Part shown: in pieces, positions 41,501 through 64,000 of the stretch
Position numbering within the stretch: position 1 is the first letter of the stretch
Layout: the number at the start of each line of letters is the position of its first letter
Source: Streptomyces sp. NL15-2K
Lineage (GTDB): Bacteria > Actinomycetota > Actinomycetes > Streptomycetales > Streptomycetaceae
Length of the DNA: 64,000 nt
Direction: 5' to 3'
NCBI RefSeq assembly: GCF_030551255.1
Contig: NZ_CP130630.1
Location: 8,103,501-8,167,500, forward strand
Notes under the pieces: model-generated
Told to the model about the DNA's origin: nothing
Seen by the model: only the letters and a program-made list of their open reading frames with translations
The model's database searches: none
Position numbers and translations under genes: made by a program

Positions 41501-44500
41501 CAGCGCGTCGCCGACATCGACGTCCTCACCGAGGGCGAACGGCACCTGGTCCTGGGCGAGTTCGGCCAGTCACCGCTGCTCGAACCGGAGCTGCTGCTGC
41601 CCGCGCTCTTCGAGCGGCAGGCCGCCCGCACCCCGGGGGCCCCGGCCCTGACCGAGCACGAGGCCACCTACACGTACGCCGAACTCAACGCGGCCGCCAA
41701 CCGGCTGGCCCACACCCTGATCGCCGCAGGCGCCGGGCCCGAGCAACGGATCGCGGTGCTGCTGCCCCGCTCGGCGGAGCTGGTGATCGCGCTCCTCGCG
41801 GTCCTCAAATCCGGTGCCGCCTACGTCCCGGTCGACCCGGAGTATCCCGACGAGCGGATCGCCTACATGCTCGCGGACGCGTCCCCGGCCCTGATCCTGG
41901 CCGACCCGCGGACCCGCGAGGCGGTGCCGACCCGCGAAGTGCCGGTCCTCGACGTCACCACGGAGCACCCCGTGCCCTCGGCGGACCCGGGCGACCCGAC
42001 CGATGGCGACCGGTCGCGCCCGCTGGACCCCGCACACCCCGCCTACGTCATCTACACCTCCGGCTCCACCGGCCGCCCCAAGGGCGTCGTCGTGACCCAC
42101 CGGTCCGTCGCCGTCTACCTGGAGTACGCGCGCGAACGCTACCCCTCCGTCGCCGACGGCACCCTGCTGCACTCGCCGGTCTCCTTCGACCTGACCGTCA
42201 CCTCGCTGTACGCCCCGCTGATCTCCGGCGGTCCGGTGCGCGTCACCGCCCTAGGGGGTGTTTTGAAAGTCCCGCACAGCACCCACGGCGCCCGGCACGC
42301 ACCCTCGCCGCACCGGCCAAAGACCCAAGTAGCTCCGCTACAAGGGCCTTCGTCCGGCACGCCGAGGGCACGCACCGAACACCGCGGGCACCGCACAGGA
42401 CTTTCAAAACACCCCCTGGAAGGCCCCGGCAGGGCCGCCCCGCGCCCCGCCTTCCTCAAGGCCACCCCGGCCCACCTGGCCCTGCTCGGTGTGCTGCCCG
42501 AGGAGTTCTCGCCCACCCGCGAACTGGTCGTGGGCGGCGAGATGCTGCTCGGCGAGGCCGTCGAGGAGCTGCGCCGGCACCGGCCGGGAATCACGGTCGT
42601 CAACGAGTACGGGCCGACCGAGGCCACCGTCGGCTGTGTGGAGTTCAGGATCGGCCCGGACGAGACCGTCCCCGGCGGCCCCCTGCCGATCGGCCGACCG
42701 ATGTGGAACTCGGTCGTCCGAGTTCTGGACCAGGCCCTCAACCCCGTGCCGCCCGGTGTCTGCGGCGAGATCTACATCGGCGGCGGGCAGCTCGCCCGCG
42801 GCTACCTGAACCGGCCGGGCCTGACCGCGGAACGGTTCGTCGCCGCCCCGTACGACCCCCCGGGCACCCGCATGTACCGCACCGGCGACGTGGGCCGCTG
42901 GCGGGCCGACGGCCAACTGGAGTACCTCGGGCGCGTCGACGACCAGATCAAGCTGAACGGCTTCCGCATCGAACTGGGCGAGATCGAGGCCGTACTGGCC
43001 CGGCACCCCCGGGTCGCGCGGTCCGCCGCCACGGTGCGCGAGGACGTCCCGGGCCACCGGCAGCTCGCCGGCTATGTGATCCCCCGAGCGGGCGAGACCG
43101 TGGAGCCGGCCGAGGTCGTCGCGTGGGCGGCGGGGCAACTGCCCGCCCACATGCTGCCGGCCGCTGTCGTCGTCCTCGACACGCTGCCCCTCACCCCGAA
43201 CGGAAAGCTCGACCGCAAGGCGCTGCCCGCACCCGAGCGGACCGGCGGCAGCGGCACCGAGGCGCCCCGCACTCCGCTGGAGGAGGCCCTCGCCGCGCTC
43301 TTCGCCGAGGTGCTGGGCCGCGAGAGCGTCGGACTGCACGACAGCTTCTTCGAACTGGGCGGCGACAGCATCGTCTCCATCCAGATGGTGGCCCGCGCCC
43401 GCCGCAAGGGGCTGGTGTTCTCCCCGAAGGAGGTGTTCGAGCTCAAGACGGTGGCCGCGCTCGCGGCCGCGACCGCCGAGGCCGGCGCCCCCGCGCGGAC
43501 CGACGAGAACGGCGGGATCGGCGCGCTCCCCGCGACCCCGATCATGCGCTGGCTGGAAGAGCGCGGAGGTCCCGTCGACGCCTTCCACCAGAGCATCCTC
43601 GTCCAGGTGCCGGCCGGGCTCGGCGAGAGCGAACTGGCCGACGCGCTGCAGGCGGTGCTCGACCGGCACGACGCCCTGCGTACCCGGCTGGACCGGGCCG
43701 GTGGCAGCGGCCGCTGGAGATACGAGATCACCGGGCGCGGCAGCGTCGCGGCAACCGGTCTGGTGCGCCGGGTCGACATCGCCGGGCTCGCCGGTGAGGC
43801 GCTGCGCACCACGATCGGGGGCGAGGCCCGCGCGGCCTGGGACCGACTGGCGCCCGAGGCCGGCGTGATGGTCCAGCTGGTCTGGTTCGACGCCGGGCCC
43901 GACACACCGGGACGGCTGCTGTTCGCCGCTCACCACCTCGTGGTGGACGGCGTCTCGTGGACCGTCCTGCTGCCCGACCTACGGGCCGCCTGGGAGGCGG
44001 TCGCCGTCGGCAAGAAGCCCGAACTCGCGCCGGTGGGAACGCCATTGCGCCGCTGGGCCGAACTGCTCGACGAGCAGACCGCCGCCCGGGCCGCCGAGAG
44101 CGACCGGTGGGCGCGCACGCTCGCGGTGCCCGCGCCCACCCTGACCGACCGGCCGCTCGACCCGGCCGTGGACACCGCGGGGGCCGCCCGGCGGCTCACC
44201 CGGTCCCTCCCCGCCGACGTCACCGCCGCCCTGCTCGACCGGGCGCCCGGGGCGCTGAACGCGAGCGTGCACGAGGTACTGATCACCGCGCTCACCGTGG
44301 CGCTGGTGCACTGGCGCGGGCGCCGGGGCCTCGGTGAGGACGCCGGCGCCCTCATCGACGTCGAGGGGCACGGTCGGCAGGAGATCGCAGACGGCCTGGA
44401 CCTGTCCCGTACCGTCGGCTGGTTCACCACCATCCGCCCGGCCCGCCTCGACCCCGGCGTCGAGCACTGGGACGGACTGTGGGCGGGCGGACCCGAGGCG

Positions 44501-44988
44501 GGCCGCGTGCTGCGCGCGGTCAAGGAACAGCTCAGGGACGTCCCCGACGAGGGCATCGGATACGGGCTGCTGCGCCATCTGGACCCGGAGACGGGGCCCC
44601 GGCTCGCCGCGCTCGCCACCGCGCCCCTGCTCTTCAACTACCTGGGACGGGCCGAGGCACCCGGAGGTGACTGGGGCCCGGCACCCGAGACCGACGTGGT
44701 CCAGGCCCCCGGCGCCGACCTGCCGCTGTCCCATCTCCTGGAGGTCGACGCGGTCGTCCGCCAGGAGCCGGACGGGCCGCACCTGACGGCCGTCTGGACC
44801 TGGCCGGGCCGGCTGCTGTCCGAGGCCGACGTCCGCGAACTCGCGGACACCTGGTTCCGCGCGGCACGCGCGCTGACCGAGTACGCCGAGCGCCCGGACG
44901 CCGGCGGCCACACCCCATCGGACCTGGCGCTGGTGGAGCTATCCCAAGACGAGATCGACGGGCTCGAAGCCGAGTGGAGGACGTTGTG

Positions 44989-44989
<1 letters not shown>
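38540..44989 (+). CDS. NRPS 1: C-PCP / C-A(Asn/Asp)-PCP-E
   Basis: A 2149-aa synthetase. C1 (about 12-430) has HHTIVDG near residue 140. PCP1 has LGGHSLTAI near 498 with no A domain before it. C2 (550-990, LCL type: [14 protein letters not shown]) has HHIVADG near 682. The A domain (about 1025-1560) has [24 protein letters not shown] and [12 protein letters not shown]2 is LGGDSIVSI (Ser about 1610). E (1655-2110) has HHLVVDG near 1798. Pocket residues read D, L, T, K, V, G, E, V, G, close to Asn codes (Asp second choice). Residues about 1238-1293 are an in-frame MITE insertion between motifs A4 and A5, so A activity needs testing. C1-PCP1 looks like the acyl-starter module, loaded in trans. 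The ATG at 38546 is an alternative start. TGATG coupling leads to NRPS 2. Confidence 0.93.
42253..42417. mobile_element. MITE inserted in frame within the NRPS 1 adenylation domain
   Basis: 165 bp (55 codons) bounded by 20-bp perfect inverted repeats, 42253-42272 and 42398-42417 (AGGGGGTGTTTTGAAAGTCC and its complement). Removing it exactly restores ACC GCC CTG GAA GGC, giving TAL-EGP as in homologous A domains (ITALEE in NRPS 2). It has no stop codon in the reading frame used by the synthetase. Confidence 0.9.
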
Positions 44990-60533
<15,544 letters not shown>

Positions 60534-60534
<1 letters not shown>

Positions 60535-63500
60535 TGGAAGGTAACAGCAGAATGGCGAAACCTGGATTCGTCGACATCTGGCCGCTGTCCCCGCTCCAGA
60601 AGGGCATGCTCTTCCACGCCCTGTACGAGGAACAGGGCGCGGACGTGTACGTCATCCAGCTCGCGATCGACCTGCGGCGCGAGCTGGACGTGGCCGGTCT
60701 GCGCAGGGCCGTGGCCGGTGTGCTCGGCCGCCACGAGAACCTGCGGGCCTCGTTCCGCAACCGCAAGTCCGGCGAGCCGGTCCAGGCCATTCTGCGCGAG
60801 GTCGAGCCGGACTGGTCCGAGACCGACATCAGCGACGTCCCGGCGGATGACCGCGAAGCCGAACTCCAGCGGCTGCTCGACGCCGACCGCACCCGCCGCT
60901 TCGACCTGACCCGCCCCCCGCTGCGGTTCTCCCTGATCAAGTTGGCGGACCAGGAGTACCGGTTCGTCTTCACCGCCCACCACATCCTGCTCGACGGCTG
61001 GTCCATGCCGCTGGTGCTCGGCGAGCTGATGGCCCTCTACAACAACGGCGGCGACACAGCCGAGCTGCCGCCGGTCGCCCCGTACAAGGACTACCTGGGC
61101 TGGCTCTCCCGACAGGACCGGGCCGAGGCCGAACTCGCCTGGAAGCGTGCCCTCGCGGGCGTCGAGCCCACCCTGGTGGCGGGCTCCGGCACGGGCGCCT
61201 CCCTGCCCGAGACCCTGATCGAGGACGTCGACCCGCGGCTGTCGGCCGCGCTGGTCGAGCGGGCCCGCTCGCTCGGTCTGACCCTCAACAGCGTCGTCCA
61301 GGCCGCCTGGGGCCTGGTCCTCGGCTCACTGACCGGCCGCGACGACGTCGTCTTCGGCGAGACCGTCTCGGGCCGGCCGCCGGAGCTGCCCGGGGTCGAG
61401 CGGATGGTCGGCCTGTTCATCAACACCCTGCCGGTACGGCTGCGCCTGGATGCCGCGCTCTCCCTCGGCGAGCAGGTCCGGCGCCTGCAGGACGGACAGG
61501 CCGACCTCCTCGCCCACAAGCACCTCGGGCTCGCCGAGATCCAGCAGCTGCACGGCAGCGGACAGCTCTTCGACGCCATCACGATCTTCGCCAACTATCC
61601 GATCGACACCGACACGCTGCAGAACTCCGCCGAGGGCATCGGCGCGGTCGGTGCCTCCACCGTGGACGCCACGCACTACGCCCTCAACCTGGAGGGCACC
61701 GTCCGGGGCGAGCGCATGACGGTACGCCTCGATCACCGCCCGGACCTGTTCGCCGAGGGCGCCGGACGCGAGATACTCGACCGGCTGCTCGCGGTCCTGG
61801 CGGCCTTCGCCGCCGACCCCGACCAACGCGTCGGCGCCGTACCGCTGTTCACCGGATCCGACCGGGAGCGCCTGCTGCTGCGGCGGACCGGCGCGGCGGA
61901 CGCCGCACCCGCGAGTCCGGACCGAGTCCCGGTTCCGGACGAGGGCGCGGGGCCCGGGGACGATCGTGAGGCACTGCTGTGCCGGCTCTTCGCCGAGGTG
62001 CTCGGGGTCGACTCGGTCTCCGTCCACGACAGCTTCTTCGAGCGGGGCGGCGACTCGATCAGCTCCATCCAGCTGGCCCACCGCGCCCGCAAGGAGGGCA
62101 TCGCGCTGAGCCTGCGGGAGATCTTCGAGCACCGTACGGTGGCCCGGCTCGCCGCGCTCGCCGGCGCCGCGCAGGCGGTACGGCCGGTGCGGGCCGTCCC
62201 GGACGACGGTGTCGGCCCGGTGCCGCTCACCCCGATCATGCACTGGCAGCAGAGCCAGGGCGGCCGGATCGACGCCTTCAACCAGACACTGACCGTGCCC
62301 GTCCCGGCCGACCTCGACGAGACCCAGGTCCACGCGGCCCTGCAGGCGCTGCTCGACCACCACGACGCGCTGCGCCTGCGGCTCGGCCGCACCCCGGAGA
62401 ACGACTGGACGCTGGAGGTCACGGCCCGCGGCACGGTACGCGCCGAGGACTGCGTACGCCGCCACGCGGTCGCCCCCGGCGGCGGCGAACCGCCCGAGCA
62501 GGTGCAGCAGGAGCAGGTGCTCGCGGCCGTGGAGCGGCTGGCTCCCGACGAGGGCCGGATGGTCCAGGCCGTCTGGTTCGACGCGGGACCGGACACCGAG
62601 GGCCGACTGGCCCTGGTCGTCCACCACCTGGCCGTCGACGGAGTGTCCTGGCGCATCCTGCTGCCGGACCTTCAGGCCGGGTTCACCGCGCTGCGCTCCG
62701 GCACCGAGATCCGCCTCGACCCGGTCGGCACGTCGCTGCGCCGGTGGTCGCGGGAGCTGGCGGAGCAGGCCCTGACCGAGCGTCGCGTCGCCGAACTGGA
62801 CCTGTGGCGCTCGGTGCTCGCCACGCCGGACCCGCTGCTCGCGGACCGCCGCACGGACCCGGCACGCGACGTGGTCGGCGTGGCGCGACAGCTGACCGTG
62901 ACACTGCCCGCCGCGGTGACCGGGCCGCTCCTCGGCGCGGTGCCCGCCCTCTTCCACGCCGGCCCCGACGAGGCCATGCTCACCGCGCTCGCGCTCGCGG
63001 TGGGCCGGTGGCGGCGGGAGCGCGGCCGGGGTGAGGGGAGCGCGGTGCTGGTGGGTCTGGAGGGCCACGGCCGGGAGGAGATCGTGGAGGGGGTGGACCT
63101 GTCCCGTACGGTCGGCTGGTTCACCAGTCTGTACCCGGTCGCCGTCGATCCGGGCCCGGCCCCGGCGGACGAGGTGTGGTCCGGTGGGCCGGCTCTCGGC
63201 ACCGCGTTCAAGACGGTCAAGGAGCAGTTGCGGGCCATCCCCGACAAGGGCATCGGCTACGGAATGCTGCGCCACCTCAACCCGGCCACGGCACCCGAGC
63301 TGGCCGGCCGGCCGGAGCCGCAGATCGGCTTCAACTACCTGGGCCGGATGGGCACCGCCGACACCGACACCGACACCGACGCCGTACGGGTGCGTGATCT
63401 CACGGGTGCCGGCGACGCGACCATGCCGCTCGCGTACACCCTGGAGCTCAACGCCGCGGCCGTGGACCACCCGGACGGGCAGCGGCTGGTGGCGTCCTGG

Positions 63501-64000
63501 ACCTGGTCCGGCGAGCTGCTCGCCGAGGACGAGGTCAGGGAGATCGCCCGGCTGTGGTTCGAGGCGCTGCACGCCCTGATCGCGCACGCGGGCCGCCCGG
63601 ACGCCGGCGGCCTCACCCCCTCGGACCTGCCCCTGGTGACCGTCTCCCAGCCCGAGATCGACCGGCTGGAGACGACCCCCGGCCGGATCGCCGACGTGCT
63701 GCCGCTCTCGCCGCTCCAGCAGGGCCTGTACTTCCACGGGCTGTACGACGAGTCCGAGTCCGACGTCTACACCATCCAGTCGGTCCTCGAACTCAAGGGC
63801 CCCGTCGAGGCGGCCGTCCTGCACGAGGCCGCCCGCGCCCTGCTGCGCCGCCACGACAACCTGCGCGCCTTCTTCGTCACCGGCGCCGCGGGCAAGCCGC
63901 TCCAGGTCGTTCCCCGCAGCGCCGAACTCCCCTGGGACGAACGCGACCTGAGCCACCTCTCCGGGACCGCGCAGGAGGCGGAGCTGGAGCGGGTGCTCAC
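60534..64000 (+). CDS. NRPS 3 (partial): C-PCP-E / C...
   Basis: The first 1155 residues of a synthetase that runs off the window. C1 (10-450) is the DCL type (LSPLQKGMLFHALY) with HHILLDG at about 149. PCP1 follows directly (ERGGDSISSI, Ser about 508) with only about 60 residues of linker, so no A domain is present. E spans 555-1020 with HHLAVDG near 697, [22 protein letters not shown] and FNYLGR. A second DCL-type C begins at about 1052 (LSPLQQGLYFHGLY). The ATG at 60534 overlaps the NRPS 2 stop (TGATG). The first module must be charged by an A domain from another protein, as in NRPS 2 module 4. The rest of the gene and any thioesterase lie beyond 64000. Confidence 0.93.
62988..63346 (+). 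repeat. Recombined E-domain block, copy in NRPS 3
   Basis: Partner of 59818-60176, offset by 3170 bases. One mismatch (A at 63201 against G at 60031) is seen over 359 bp. Confidence 0.88.

Overview
The window looks like a Streptomyces (or close actinomycete) chromosome. GC is very high, GTG starts are common, and it carries SARP/AfsR regulators, an AccB/AccE-type carboxylase, and IS630 and IS701 elements. It covers much of a nonribosomal lipopeptide-type biosynthetic cluster. Both ends are open: an acyl/aryl-AMP ligase runs off the left edge and a third NRPS gene runs off the right edge.

Layout. 1-7961: a ligase (-), then two tandem paralogous LuxR-type regulators (+). A short operon follows with a stand-alone malonyl transacylase, an IclR regulator, an aberrant ketosynthase, an alpha/beta hydrolase and a DsrE-like protein. 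7998-17288: a secreted protein (-), a degenerate polyprenyl-synthetase homologue coupled to acyl-CoA carboxylase beta and epsilon subunits, a 1000-aa AfsR-like SARP, a secreted 13-residue-repeat protein (-) and a second SARP/NB-ARC regulator. 17290-21627: a mobile island made of two MITE-like elements and an IS701-family element flanked by two inverted IS630 copies. 21697-31808: a small orphan peptide gene (-), a diverged tryptophan-halogenase homologue, a UbiB/ABC1 kinase, a P450 (-), a two-gene ABC exporter, a LysR-type HTH mini-protein and an orphan response regulator (-). 31975-38215: an RHS/PA14 surface protein, a SyrP-like dioxygenase and a second P450, all overlapping. 38540-64000: three NRPS genes joined by TGATG overlaps.

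NRPS order: gene 1 C-PCP / C-A(Asn/Asp)-PCP-E; gene 2 C-A-PCP-E / C-A(Asp-like)-PCP / C-A-PCP-E(degenerate) / C-PCP-E; gene 3 C-PCP-E / C... The assembly line therefore has three modules with no adenylation domain, one dead epimerase, and one adenylation domain carrying an in-frame 165-bp MITE. The upstream malonyl-CoA supply and acyl genes fit synthesis of an N-acyl starter. The dioxygenase and P450 fit beta-hydroxylation of PCP-bound residues such as Asn/Asp. The ABC pair fits export or self-resistance. At least seven regulators (two SARPs, two LuxR-like, IclR, LysR-like, NarL-like) point to layered control. Phased heptamers in front of the halogenase homologue look like a SARP operator.

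The most interesting signals are the repeated A-less modules that imply trans-adenylation, the MITE inside an A domain, the RebH-like protein lacking the catalytic lysine and the substrate lid, the C-H-Q ketosynthase, and the polyprenyl-synthetase pseudoenzyme. All assignments come from reading motifs. No database search was run.
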